This document shows positions 18,097 through 24,292 of a stretch of DNA of 64,000 bases, piece by piece. A model generated the notes under the pieces. It was not told where the DNA came from, searched no databases, and saw nothing but the letters and a program-made list of their open reading frames with translations. Origin of the DNA: a virus. Position numbers and translations under genes: made by a program. Location of the stretch: positions 186,001-250,000 of IMG/VR virus record IMGVR_UViG_3300023184_000026, one strand, 5' to 3'. Position 1 is the stretch's first letter; every line of letters starts with the position of its first letter.

Positions 18097-18406
18097 ATGA
18101 ACTCCTCCATCACCTTCACCGAAAAGGGTCTGTTTCTGCTCGCCGTCACTGCTCTGGAGCTTGACAGCACGCCCCAATACAGTGTTGATTATGACAATAT
18201 GACAATCAACACCGATGATGTTGATTATCTCGTGGATCTGCTGCATGAGCAGGGTGTTTTTGAGTTTATCTGTATATCGCGGCGATGCTGATGGCGATCA
18301 TGACCAGTTTCGCACGGATGCTGAGGCTGATGCCGACGCTCTTGCGTCTGCGGGTATGGGAGATGACGAAAGCTATGGTTATTACGGCGGCGGGGAGGAC
18401 GAGTAA
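18097..18406 (+). CDS. Early protein split by a +1 frameshift
   Basis: Frame 1 gives MNSSITFTEKGLFLLAVTAL through VDLLHEQGVFEFICISRRC and stops at 18289-18291. The +1 frame is open across 18215-18406 and gives a coherent acidic tail (GDADGDHDQFRTDAEADADA, ending GYYGGGEDE). Joining them near the T5 run at 18259-18263 or up to ~18285 yields one ~100-residue protein with a helical head and acidic C-terminus. Similar phage proteins with an LLALGE-type head are familiar, but I cannot name the family. A homopolymer sequencing error, a decayed gene, or programmed slippage would each explain it. Confidence 0.5.
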
Positions 18407-18407
18407 C

Positions 18408-18599
18408 ATGTATCTTGTAGGCGACAGATTATCATTTCCTCATAACTGTGCAACAAGCACAGGCACTGTTGCAGTTATTCATGAAAATCAAAATATGTCA
18501 TTGACATATTGGATTGATGAAGACAATGGTGAAAATGTGCTGCTTTTTGATGATGCTATAAATGTGTCACTCATTGAGCCAGAATTTCTTGACTTTTGA
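18408..18599 (+). CDS. Hypothetical early protein, 63 aa
   Basis: MYLVGDRLSFPHNCATSTGT, then VAVIHENQNMSLTYWIDEDN and LLFDDAINVSLIEPEFLDF. Beta-rich with a YW pair, like a small SH3-type barrel. The ATG follows the previous stop by 1 nt and has a rare SD-like GGGGAGG 10 nt upstream, so it is probably translated by coupling rather than from a leaderless start. Confidence 0.65.
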   Translation: MYLVGDRLSFPHNCATSTGTVAVIHENQNMSLTYWIDEDNGENVLLFDDAINVSLIEPEFLDF

Positions 18600-18620
18600 T
18601 TTTTCGTTGGGTTCATAAGA

Positions 18621-18650
18621 AAAGAGGAGGCATAAAAAACCTCCCCTTTT
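18621..18650 (+). terminator. Rho-independent terminator
   Basis: GGAGG (18626-18630) pairs with CCTCC (18640-18644), flanked by AAAAG and CTTTT. Confidence 0.7.
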
Positions 18651-18653
18651 AGC

Positions 18654-18681
18654 TTGCTTTTTATAAAAACTCTGTCATTGT
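18654..18681 (+). promoter_or_regulatory. Early promoter for 18689
   Basis: TTGCTT-N16-CATTGT, 7 nt before ATG 18689. Confidence 0.8.
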
Positions 18682-18688
18682 TTTAAGT

Positions 18689-18913
18689 ATGAACTTCAAC
18701 ACCGCATATCTCCTCGCCAACCAAGTTGCCCGAAAAGAAAAAGTGTCAATGATAGTTGTGCTGGAAGGCATTCATCGCGACGAACGCGCGCCAGAAGACA
18801 GCCACGGCTTTTGCCCAGCAAGCGCAGTTTCTATGCTGTATCGCTTCGGCAAGGTTGTTGCTATGATTCCGGCAGGAGGCACGCGGGTATCCGCCGCCAA
18901 ACTAAATAAATAA
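18689..18913 (+). CDS. Hypothetical early protein, 74 aa
   Basis: MNFNTAYLLANQVARKEKVS, then MIVVLEGIHRDERAPEDSHG and a basic tail. A small alpha/beta protein with an IVVLEG strand. Not recognised. Higher GC than the flanks. Confidence 0.65.
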   Translation: MNFNTAYLLANQVARKEKVSMIVVLEGIHRDERAPEDSHGFCPASAVSMLYRFGKVVAMIPAGGTRVSAAKLNK

Positions 18914-18921
18914 AATAAGAG

Positions 18922-18949
18922 TTGCTTTTTATAAAAATTCTGATATTGT
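18922..18949 (+). promoter_or_regulatory. Early promoter for 18957
   Basis: TTGCTT-N16-TATTGT, 7 nt before ATG 18957. Confidence 0.8.
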
Positions 18950-18956
18950 TTTAAGT

Positions 18957-19190
18957 ATGAACTTCAGCACTCACCAAATAGAAATCCTCAACGCTGCTGG
19001 CTACAACTTTCGTTGGAACAAATACACATCGGAATTTGTTTGCAACAAAAACGCAGAGGTTGGAATTTACAGTCACACTAGCGACAGTTTTGTTGCCAGA
19101 ATTCTTGACTGGGATCGTGAGACTGGCAACGAATTTTTTGTTTATCATTATTTCAAGACGTTTCAAGAAATGAAATCATTTCTGACATAA
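18957..19190 (+). CDS. Hypothetical early protein, 77 aa
   Basis: MNFSTHQIEILNAAGYNFRW, then KYTSEFVCNKNAEVGIYSHT, SFVARILDWDRETGNEFFVY and a final helix. The alpha-beta-beta layout with IEIL-AAGY-F resembles small phage modules. The gene forms a pair with 19195. Confidence 0.65.
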   Translation: MNFSTHQIEILNAAGYNFRWNKYTSEFVCNKNAEVGIYSHTSDSFVARILDWDRETGNEFFVYHYFKTFQEMKSFLT

Positions 19191-19194
19191 TTTT

Positions 19195-19413
19195 ATGAAT
19201 AATAATTTTACACGAATTTATTCAGCATCTGGCAAAGAAATTTTTCCCAGAGCTGGTCTTTGTTTGAACGCTGGAACCATTGTTCAAAAAAATAGTGGTT
19301 TTGTTACATTGGTCAAGTCTGCCACAATTCAAGCAAATAAAGTTACTGTGCTTGGAGATGGTCAGGGCAGAGACAAAAAAGAAATCTCTTTCTCACTGGT
19401 TGAATCAGTTTGA
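19195..19413 (+). CDS. Hypothetical early protein, 72 aa
   Basis: MNNNFTRIYSASGKEIFPRA, then GLCLNAGTIVQKNSGFVTLV and VTVLGDGQGRDKKEIS. Beta-rich, no motif. It lies 4 nt after 18957 with no promoter and is likely co-transcribed. Confidence 0.6.
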   Translation: MNNNFTRIYSASGKEIFPRAGLCLNAGTIVQKNSGFVTLVKSATIQANKVTVLGDGQGRDKKEISFSLVESV

Positions 19414-19437
19414 CTTTTATAAAAAGTCCGATATTGT
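19410..19437 (+). promoter_or_regulatory. Early promoter for 19445
   Basis: TTGACT-N16-TATTGT, 7 nt before ATG 19445. Its 35 nt are almost identical to the promoter at 19630. Confidence 0.8.
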
Positions 19438-19444
19438 TTTAAGC

Positions 19445-19627
19445 ATGATATCACCAAAAGTTGATGTAAAACCAATTGACTTCCACGGGGAAGCATATTA
19501 CACCGTCTTCATTGACGGCGAAGAGATGACCGGAGCCTATTGTGGTCTCCTGCCCGTCAAGCATCGTAACGATGCTTGGGAGGTTTCCGAAGAAATTCTG
19601 AGCGACATGAACGTTGTTGATGATTGA
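19445..19627 (+). CDS. Hypothetical early protein, 60 aa
   Basis: MISPKVDVKPIDFHGEAYYT, then VFIDGEEMTGAYCGLLPVKH and an acidic end. Beta-rich and acidic. The longer upstream reading passes through promoter DNA, so ATG 19445 is the start. Not recognised. Confidence 0.7.
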   Translation: MISPKVDVKPIDFHGEAYYTVFIDGEEMTGAYCGLLPVKHRNDAWEVSEEILSDMNVVDD

Positions 19628-19629
19628 GT

Positions 19630-19657
19630 TTGACTTTTATAAAAAGTCCGATATTGT
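19630..19657 (+). promoter_or_regulatory. Early promoter for 19665
   Basis: TTGACT-N16-TATTGT, 7 nt before ATG 19665. Confidence 0.8.
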
Positions 19658-19664
19658 TTTAAGT

Positions 19665-19928
19665 ATGAACCTCACCAAAGCAGATTTTCAAAACGACTTG
19701 AACAAAGCAACTGCTATGGGTGCAGCCGCTTTTAAACGTGGCATCTTGTGTGCTTGTGCATCTGATGTTGAGTTTAGTTATTTCATCAAGAAATACAGCA
19801 CAGCTGATTGGAAATTTACCAAGCAACTGTTGAAGCTCATGGATGCTTGGCAGCGTGGTTATACGGTTGAATTCAATTCAATTATTGCCACTTGGGAAGC
19901 TGAACTATCATCTAAAAATTTAAAATAA
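19665..19928 (+). CDS. Hypothetical early protein, 87 aa (paralogue of 19967)
   Basis: MNLTKADFQNDLNKATAMGA, then FKRGILCACASDVEFSYFIK and a C-terminal helix IIATWEAELSSKNLK. The last 15 residues closely match the end of the next gene (VVAAWKAQLSSKK), suggesting duplication. All-helical, function unknown. Confidence 0.65.
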   Translation: MNLTKADFQNDLNKATAMGAAAFKRGILCACASDVEFSYFIKKYSTADWKFTKQLLKLMDAWQRGYTVEFNSIIATWEAELSSKNLK

Positions 19929-19931
19929 GTC

Positions 19932-19959
19932 TCGCTTTTTATAAAAATTCTGTCACTAT
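19932..19959 (+). promoter_or_regulatory. Early promoter for 19967
   Basis: TCGCTT-N16-CACTAT, 7 nt before ATG 19967. Confidence 0.8.
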
Positions 19960-19966
19960 CTTATTT

Positions 19967-20125
19967 ATGAACTCTAAATCAATTATCACTGGCGTTGAAA
20001 TCGGCAACATTGTGTTTGAGCTGGACGAAGCTTGTGCTGCTACGAGACTAACCGAAGACGAGCATAAGTTCGCAGTTGATGCAGTTGTTGCTGCTTGGAA
20101 AGCTCAACTATCATCCAAAAAATAA
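19967..20125 (+). CDS. Hypothetical early protein, 52 aa (paralogue of 19665)
   Basis: MNSKSIITGVEIGNIVFELD, then ACAATRLTEDEHKFAVDAVV and AAWKAQLSSKK. Shorter relative of the preceding gene, sharing the C-terminal helix. Too short for automatic calling, but the promoter spacing supports it. Confidence 0.65.
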   Translation: MNSKSIITGVEIGNIVFELDEACAATRLTEDEHKFAVDAVVAAWKAQLSSKK

Positions 20126-20134
20126 AAATAAGTC

Positions 20135-20162
20135 TCGACATTCATAAAAACTCTGGCATTAT
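20135..20162 (+). promoter_or_regulatory. Early promoter for 20170
   Basis: TCGACA-N16-CATTAT, 7 nt before ATG 20170. Confidence 0.75.
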
Positions 20163-20169
20163 CTATAAT

Positions 20170-20391
20170 ATGAACTCTTGGAAAACTGAAGTTTGCACAA
20201 TGTATCAAGGCAGCGAATCTTGGGCGACCAATTCTTTGCGATTTGCTTCAAAGATTGAAGCTGAAAAAGCTGGGCATGAATTGCTTTCTCGTTGGTATGT
20301 TCCAATCAAAAGTCGTGCTGCACAATCAGAAGATGCAGTGAATTATGTTTTTGATGACGCCACTGGCCGTCCAGCACCAATATCTGTTTGA
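20170..20391 (+). CDS. Hypothetical early protein, 73 aa
   Basis: MNSWKTEVCTMYQGSESWAT, then LRFASKIEAEKAGHELLSRW and an end VFDDATGRPAPISV. The layout strand - W-SN-LRFA(S/T)-EAE--G-EL--RW - (V/I)P is a common small phage and plasmid protein of unknown function. ATG 20170 is fixed by the promoter. Confidence 0.7.
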   Translation: MNSWKTEVCTMYQGSESWATNSLRFASKIEAEKAGHELLSRWYVPIKSRAAQSEDAVNYVFDDATGRPAPISV

Positions 20392-20415
20392 CATTTATAA
20401 AACAATTAATATAAT
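20388..20415 (+). promoter_or_regulatory. Early promoter for 20419
   Basis: TTGACA-N16-TATAAT, the best -10 of the set, but only 3 nt before ATG 20419. It overlaps the previous stop codon. Confidence 0.65.
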
Positions 20416-20418
20416 CTT

Positions 20419-20616
20419 ATGTCATATATATCTTTAATCACCGCATTTTTTATTATCTGGAGTTTGTTTGGACTGTGTGTGCTATTCAATCTTGAAGCTG
20501 GCAGCAAACCGTCACTTCGTTTGGCTATTGTGATTGGTCCAATCATCATGATTTTTGGACTTGTTATTATTGGCTGTTTGTTGCTGATTGAAAAAACAAC
20601 AGAATGGACAAAATAG
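20419..20616 (+). CDS. Small membrane protein, 65 aa
   Basis: Two hydrophobic helices: residues 3-24 (ISLITAFFIIWSLFGLCVLF) and 35-57 (LAIVIGPIIMIFGLVIIGCL), joined by a short polar turn (NLEAGSKPS), with a charged end EKTTEWTK. A two-pass inner-membrane protein; could be a superinfection or lysis accessory, but nothing identifies it. The promoter lies unusually close to the ATG. Confidence 0.7.
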   Translation: MSYISLITAFFIIWSLFGLCVLFNLEAGSKPSLRLAIVIGPIIMIFGLVIIGCLLLIEKTTEWTK

Positions 20617-20618
20617 TC

Positions 20619-20646
20619 TTGATTTTTATAAAAACTCTGGCATAGT
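20619..20646 (+). promoter_or_regulatory. Early promoter for 20654
   Basis: TTGATT-N16-CATAGT, 7 nt before ATG 20654. Confidence 0.75.
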
Positions 20647-20653
20647 TAGTGTC

Positions 20654-20785
20654 ATGAAGATCAACAACACAATCAAACTTCGCAGCGTGTTCAGCTCTGG
20701 CATGAATCTGGGCAATCAGATTCACAAGACCCGCAAGGGCAAAGGCAGTTATTCTCGCAAAAATCGCAACAACAAGTGGCAGTAA
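20654..20785 (+). CDS. Small basic protein, 43 aa
   Basis: MKINNTIKLRSVFSSGMNLG, then a strongly basic tail with KTRKGKGSYSRKNRNNKW. Likely nucleic-acid binding or unfolded. ATG 20654 is set by the promoter; upstream sequence in frame is promoter. Confidence 0.65.
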   Translation: MKINNTIKLRSVFSSGMNLGNQIHKTRKGKGSYSRKNRNNKWQ

Positions 20786-20793
20786 AAATAGAG

Positions 20794-20821
20794 TTGCTTT
20801 TTATAAAAAAATAGTCAGTAT
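20794..20821 (+). promoter_or_regulatory. Early promoter for 20829
   Basis: TTGCTT-N16-CAGTAT, 7 nt before ATG 20829. Confidence 0.8.
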
Positions 20822-20828
20822 CTATAAT

Positions 20829-21116
20829 ATGAAAACCGTAGATGATCGCAATGAATCTCAGAAAATCACCCACAAGTGGGCAATCGTTGCCAAGGACAAG
20901 TATATGAGCGGCTGGGGTGGAGCAACAGGTGGAGCCAGCCGTGTGGCGTGGGCTGTGGAATCATATGCTAGTGTTGACAAGCTATTGAGCTGGGTCAAGT
21001 CGCGAAATGAAATGAAATATGTTAATGTCGTAAATTTGAATGATTATCGTGCTCCACGCAGCACAGCACACTTTCATGTTTATGTTGCAAATGCCAGTCA
21101 TCCTGCGTTTGACTAA
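20829..21116 (+). CDS. Conserved small phage protein, 95 aa
   Basis: MKTVDDRNESQKITHKWAIV, then KDKYMSGWGGATGGASRVAW, VDKLLSWVKSRNEMKYVNVV and a HFHVYVA strand. The pattern (D)-(F)MSGWG-A-GG-S-AAW(A), then LWVRSRSDM-RV---, marks a widespread family in phages and plasmids without known function. Confidence 0.75.
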   Translation: MKTVDDRNESQKITHKWAIVAKDKYMSGWGGATGGASRVAWAVESYASVDKLLSWVKSRNEMKYVNVVNLNDYRAPRSTAHFHVYVANASHPAFD

Positions 21117-21125
21117 AAAATAGAG

Positions 21126-21153
21126 TTGCTTTTTATAAAAACTCTGTCAGTAT
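21126..21153 (+). promoter_or_regulatory. Early promoter for 21161
   Basis: TTGCTT-N16-CAGTAT, 7 nt before ATG 21161. Confidence 0.8.
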
Positions 21154-21160
21154 TCTAAAC

Positions 21161-21577
21161 ATGAAGATCACCAAGCACACCACAATTGCTCTGACAATCA
21201 GCGAGATCAAGCAAAGTCTGTCTGACTATCAATCCGAGATCATGCATGAAATGCTGCTTGAGTATTTCAATCTTCCATATAATTCTGACAAATTTTGTGG
21301 ATTGTCATATGACGAAAAACAAAAACTTATGGAATGGTCCAATTTGCTTGTGAAAGGCACTCATAGTGAGGAGTTTAATAAACTCAGCAATGGTCGTTGG
21401 ATTCATACGCCATCATTTAACAGCGGATTTGTTGAATTGGTTGAATCTTTTCCACATATGTTCTTGACAGTGGATTTGTTTGATGGTCTAGATGCCAAGG
21501 ATTTTAGCGTTAAAATTGTGCATAACAATGGCGATGAGACATTCGTCAACAGTGAAAATATTCTCAGCAACATTTGA
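21161..21577 (+). CDS. Hypothetical early protein, 138 aa
   Basis: MKITKHTTIALTISEIKQSL, then EIMHEMLLEYFNLPYNSDKF and LVKGTHSEEFNKLSNGRWIH. Helical and acidic, ending with IVHNNGDETFVNSENILSN. No motif recognised. Single-gene unit. Confidence 0.65.
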   Translation: MKITKHTTIALTISEIKQSLSDYQSEIMHEMLLEYFNLPYNSDKFCGLSYDEKQKLMEWSNLLVKGTHSEEFNKLSNGRWIHTPSFNSGFVELVESFPHMFLTVDLFDGLDAKDFSVKIVHNNGDETFVNSENILSNI

Positions 21578-21585
21578 TTATTATC

Positions 21586-21613
21586 TCGACTTTTTATAAA
21601 AACCAGTCATAGT
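21586..21613 (+). promoter_or_regulatory. Early promoter for 21621
   Basis: TCGACT-N16-CATAGT, 7 nt before ATG 21621. Confidence 0.8.
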
Positions 21614-21620
21614 TTACAAC

Positions 21621-21974
21621 ATGAACTCTATCTTTTCTCCTGATCTGGTAAACAAGCCCACGGTGGTATATGGTCCACAGGTTGGCGACATATTGGTCAG
21701 CATATCTGGCTATGAGGCCAGCATTGCTAGTTGGGCCAAGGTTGTGGGTGTGACTGGCAAGAGCGTCAAGATTGTGCGCTTGCCCGCCGACAACAAATAC
21801 ACTGGCGGCGGTGGCATGGAATGGATCAGCACGCCTGCCACGGACCGCATCAAGGGCGAGACCGAAACGAAACGTTTTACTGCTGATGGCGACGGCTATA
21901 GGGTCAAGAACAACAGCTACAGCAACTATTATGTTTGGAGTGGCAAGCCAATTGAGTGCTACAACTGGCATTGA
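21621..21974 (+). CDS. Conserved small phage protein, 117 aa
   Basis: VVYGPQVGDILVSISGYEAS then ASWAKVVGVTGKSVKIVRLP, and near the end SYSNYYVWSGKPIECYNWH. The layout (V-VGD--VS-WGY-----WYKVV--T--SV-V-----, ending SYS--(W)WDGKP----NWH) is a frequent phage/plasmid family of unknown function. The 3' end overlaps the minus-strand endonuclease by 16 nt, so the insertion left the protein intact. Confidence 0.75.
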   Translation: MNSIFSPDLVNKPTVVYGPQVGDILVSISGYEASIASWAKVVGVTGKSVKIVRLPADNKYTGGGGMEWISTPATDRIKGETETKRFTADGDGYRVKNNSYSNYYVWSGKPIECYNWH

Positions 21975-22703
21975 TCTTTCAAGAAATGGCGTTTCATTGC
22001 CTCTGAGAGAGCAACCCTGTTGCTCTCATCAGAGTAATGTTTGAACAGTGCGTCGGATATTTTCTTGTTGCGTTCCTTACTGAATGTGCGACCTTTCATC
22101 CTTTCTGACATTTTTAGTCTTTCTTCTTCGGCAATGACCCTTCCACATTTTTTATTCTGCTCAGGGGTTCTTCGCTTCCGTGCATCGCTTAGTGCTTTTC
22201 TGTGAGCATCACTAAATTTTTTTCCTTTTTTTGCCGCACTTATATTTTTTCGATGTTCCGGACTGTTAGTGGCTCCTGATCTAAGGTCTCCACCATAACC
22301 GCCATCCGTTAGATTATATCCATTGTTCTTTGAGTCATAATACTTTATCCACACTATTTCTTTATTGCTGAGTTCATCTTTGTCGCATTCTTCCAGTATT
22401 ACTTTGTTGAAATTGTTTATTCCATATTTTTTGAGGGCTCGATAGATTTTAGGCTGAGTTTTACAACTTACATTATCGTATGCAGTTTTCCACCTATCGT
22501 GGATATCAACACTCAGTCCGATATACCATTTATGTGGTTTGAGTTTGTTCTGTAGTCCGTATATTCCTATCTTTTTTGACATGGTATCGGTTACGAGCAT
22601 TTTCTCTTTCTCTGTTGACATTTTTCCAGTAACTTCGCATTCTGTAAATTCTGTTGAGTTCATCGAGGTGTTCCTTTGTTCGGTTTAGTTTTTTTCTTCC
22701 CAT
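21959..22703 (-). CDS. GIY-YIG homing endonuclease, needs +1 frameshift
   Basis: Second GIY-YIG gene with the same two-frame layout as 2723-3425. ORF1 (22703-22530) starts MGRKKLNRTKEHLDELNRIY and reaches RYHVKKDR. The GIY-YIG domain (KIGIYGLQN, HKWYIGLS, FNKVILEECDKDELSNKEIV, WIKYYDSKNNGYNL) is in the +1 frame to 21959, with NUMOD3-type repeats after it (SPEHRKNISAAKKGKKFS, SDAHRKALSDARKRR). Six As (GTCAAAAAAGATAGG) precede the GIY motif, where a one-base skip would fuse RYHVKK to IGIYG. Without a frameshift, translation could start at ATG 22663 inside the GIY frame. The stop overlaps the 3' end of 21621. Confidence 0.75.
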
Positions 22704-22775
22704 ATCAATAAATAGTATTTACTTACAAAAAACCTTACAAAATTAGTTTTTATTTTAGGTTGAGTGTTCATAGTT

Positions 22776-22810
22776 GAGGGAGCAGCGTGGTGGCTGCTCC
22801 CTCTTTTTTT
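22776..22810 (+). terminator. Rho-independent terminator
   Basis: GAGGGAGCAGC (22776-22786) pairs with GCTGCTCCCTC (22793-22803), then T7. Confidence 0.85.
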
Positions 22811-22820
22811 ACTTTGCCGC

Positions 22821-22848
22821 TTGACTTTTATAATAAATAAATCATTAT
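22821..22848 (+). promoter_or_regulatory. Early promoter for 22856
   Basis: TTGACT-N16-CATTAT, 7 nt before ATG 22856. The spacer is TTTATAATAAA, a variant also used at 23071 and 23860. Confidence 0.8.
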
Positions 22849-22855
22849 CTTAAAT

Positions 22856-23074
22856 ATGAAATTTGTTATCTTCTGCAATGCCGCCAATTTGAAAACCTAC
22901 AACAACACTTGGATTGTTGTAGCTGCCAACACATCATATAAAGTGTTGAACATTCAATTTGATGAATATGGCATCATACGTTCAATTGTTTTTTCTGTGA
23001 GCAATGACATTGTTGCTTTTGAACGCAGCAATATTACTGGAAAATTTGGCAGCAATTTTGCTTTGAGTGCTTGA
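22856..23074 (+). CDS. Hypothetical early protein, 72 aa
   Basis: MKFVIFCNAANLKTYNNTWI, VVAANTSYKVLNIQFDEYGI and IVFSVSNDIVAFERSN. Beta-rich with alternating hydrophobics, possibly a small barrel. Not recognised. Confidence 0.65.
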   Translation: MKFVIFCNAANLKTYNNTWIVVAANTSYKVLNIQFDEYGIIRSIVFSVSNDIVAFERSNITGKFGSNFALSA

Positions 23075-23099
23075 CATTTTATAATAAGTAAGTCAGTAT
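23071..23099 (+). promoter_or_regulatory. Early promoter for 23107
   Basis: TTGACA-N17-CAGTAT, 7 nt before ATG 23107. Confidence 0.75.
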
Positions 23100-23106
23100 T
23101 TATAAC

Positions 23107-23322
23107 ATGAAATCCAAGAAACTTACCAAGACATACTTTGAACTCTACACGATTGGTGCCACAAGTGGTTGGGGAGAATATGACGATGAAACCTTGGACA
23201 CCACACTCAAAACACTCAAATCTGCTATGAAAGAAGCAAAAATTCTGGCAGATGAAGGTCAAACTGTCAAGATCAAGCAGGTCAAAGAATTGCTGTTTAT
23301 CAAAGGTGAAAAGGCTGCTTGA
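23107..23322 (+). CDS. Hypothetical early protein, 71 aa
   Basis: MKSKKLTKTYFELYTIGATS, then WGEYDDETLDTTLKTLKSAM and a helix plus strand (KIKQVKELLFIKGEK). Alternates charged and hydrophobic residues as in a ferredoxin-like fold. Function unknown. Confidence 0.65.
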   Translation: MKSKKLTKTYFELYTIGATSGWGEYDDETLDTTLKTLKSAMKEAKILADEGQTVKIKQVKELLFIKGEKAA

Positions 23323-23346
23323 CTTTTATAAAAACTCTGACACTAT
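23319..23346 (+). promoter_or_regulatory. Early promoter for 23354
   Basis: TTGACT-N16-CACTAT, 7 nt before ATG 23354. Overlaps the upstream stop. Confidence 0.8.
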
Positions 23347-23353
23347 CTATAAC

Positions 23354-23677
23354 ATGAACCTCGTTAATAACAAAGAAATCAAGTTCAAGAACGGTCTGGT
23401 TATTCCTGTTGGCACAAACCTAAATGTAAATTTTAAGATTGGTGGCACTGTGTGCGAACTGTCTGGTGGCAGTGCTGGCGGCGTTCCTGTGACCATGAAG
23501 CTGCGTTGCTCTAGTCTGCCACGCTACTTCACCAAGTTCAAGGCTCCTTCGCTCAAGACCATGGAAAAGTGGAGCAACGATGGTGTTGCCAAGTCAATGC
23601 TTGGTCAGGTAGTTGAGCCAGACGGCTATGACAGCGAAGGCAGTCCAAGTTGGATGCTGGTCGCGGGCATTATCTAA
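23354..23677 (+). CDS. Hypothetical early protein, 107 aa
   Basis: MNLVNNKEIKFKNGLVIPVG, then FKIGGTVCELSGGSAGGVPV, a MKLRCSSLPRYFTKFKAPSL segment and KSMLGQVVEPDGYDSEGSPS. The strand-rich head followed by a PS-TLKTMEKWSNDGVAKS helix resembles phage proteins whose relatives end in VEPDG---DGSPSWLLA(L)G. Function unknown. ATG 23354 is set by the promoter. Confidence 0.7.
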   Translation: MNLVNNKEIKFKNGLVIPVGTNLNVNFKIGGTVCELSGGSAGGVPVTMKLRCSSLPRYFTKFKAPSLKTMEKWSNDGVAKSMLGQVVEPDGYDSEGSPSWMLVAGII

Positions 23678-23686
23678 ATAAAAAAC

Positions 23687-23827
23687 ATGAAAATCACCTA
23701 CACTTACAGAGGCTGGTATGTATTTTACTATAACAGCAAATATGTTGCACAACATGCATATGCAACATCATATGAAGCAGACACACAAGAACAGTTGCTG
23801 AACACCATCGACGAGTTCATGAAATAA
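23687..23827 (+). CDS. Hypothetical small protein, 46 aa
   Basis: MKITYTYRGWYVFYYNSKYV, then QHAYATSYEADTQEQLLNTI. A compact beta-beta-alpha unit. It follows 23354 by 9 nt and shares its transcript; a terminator is 3 nt after the stop. Confidence 0.6.
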   Translation: MKITYTYRGWYVFYYNSKYVAQHAYATSYEADTQEQLLNTIDEFMK

Positions 23828-23830
23828 AAC

Positions 23831-23858
23831 AAAAGGAGGAAATAACCTCCTTTTTTTT
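23831..23858 (+). terminator. Rho-independent terminator
   Basis: AAAAGGAGG (23831-23839) pairs with CCTCCTTTT (23846-23854), then TTTT. Confidence 0.85.
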
Positions 23859-23859
23859 A

Positions 23860-23887
23860 TTGCAATTTATAATAAATGTGCTAGAGT
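23860..23887 (+). promoter_or_regulatory. Early promoter for 23894
   Basis: TTGCAA-N16-TAGAGT, 6 nt before ATG 23894. Confidence 0.65.
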
Positions 23888-23893
23888 ATCTGA

Positions 23894-24166
23894 ATGATGA
23901 ACACCACTGCCTCGTTCGCCGCTCGTGTCGCCGCCTTTCACGCCGCCAATGCGGTCGCAGCCGCCAATGCCAAGTACGCCGACTATCGTGTGTACCGCAC
24001 AGAGGGCGACCGCCGTGTCCTCACGGTTGAGGTGTCGTTTCCCAACGACGTTCGCAATGCCAACTTCGGCGACGTATGCTTCTACGACGCTGCCACCGAC
24101 ACCTTTCGTGACAGCACGGAGGTTGATGTGGCTGGTACCACGTTCTATGTTGAGCGGGTGGCGTGA
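23894..24166 (+). CDS. Hypothetical early protein, 90 aa, GC-rich
   Basis: An Ala-rich helix (MMNTTASFAARVAAFHAANA) followed by RVYRTEGDRRVLTVEVSFPN and DVCFYDAATDTFRDSTEV. The base composition is far higher in GC than in adjacent genes, suggesting recent transfer. It is the last gene of the early array. Function unknown. Confidence 0.65.
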   Translation: MMNTTASFAARVAAFHAANAVAAANAKYADYRVYRTEGDRRVLTVEVSFPNDVRNANFGDVCFYDAATDTFRDSTEVDVAGTTFYVERVA

Positions 24167-24167
24167 T

Positions 24168-24292
24168 CCACGCCACCCCCGCACGGGTGGCGGGGGGGGG
24201 GGGACGGTGGCTTTAACCCCCCACCCCTCCCCCCTATAGGTGGGGGGTTTGGTGCCTTCTAGGTGGGGTAACCCCCCCCCCCCCACGGGGGT
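24168..24292. repeat. G/C-homopolymer hairpin cluster
   Basis: CGCCACCC/GGGTGGCG forms a perfect hairpin, followed by a run of about ten Gs, then CCCCCC/GGGGGG pairs and a run of ~13 Cs with CACGGGGGTCC. It lies between the last early gene and the AT-rich late leader and recalls the C10 tract at 294-303. It could form strong RNA or G-quadruplex structures and act as a transcription barrier. Confidence 0.6.

Noticed and set aside
19280-20785. Longer starts giving FYKKS or FYKNS N-termini (for example 19280, 19614, 20095, 20588)
   Set aside because: These residues are the translation of the promoter spacer TTTTTATAAAAA; the true ATG is downstream of the -10 box.
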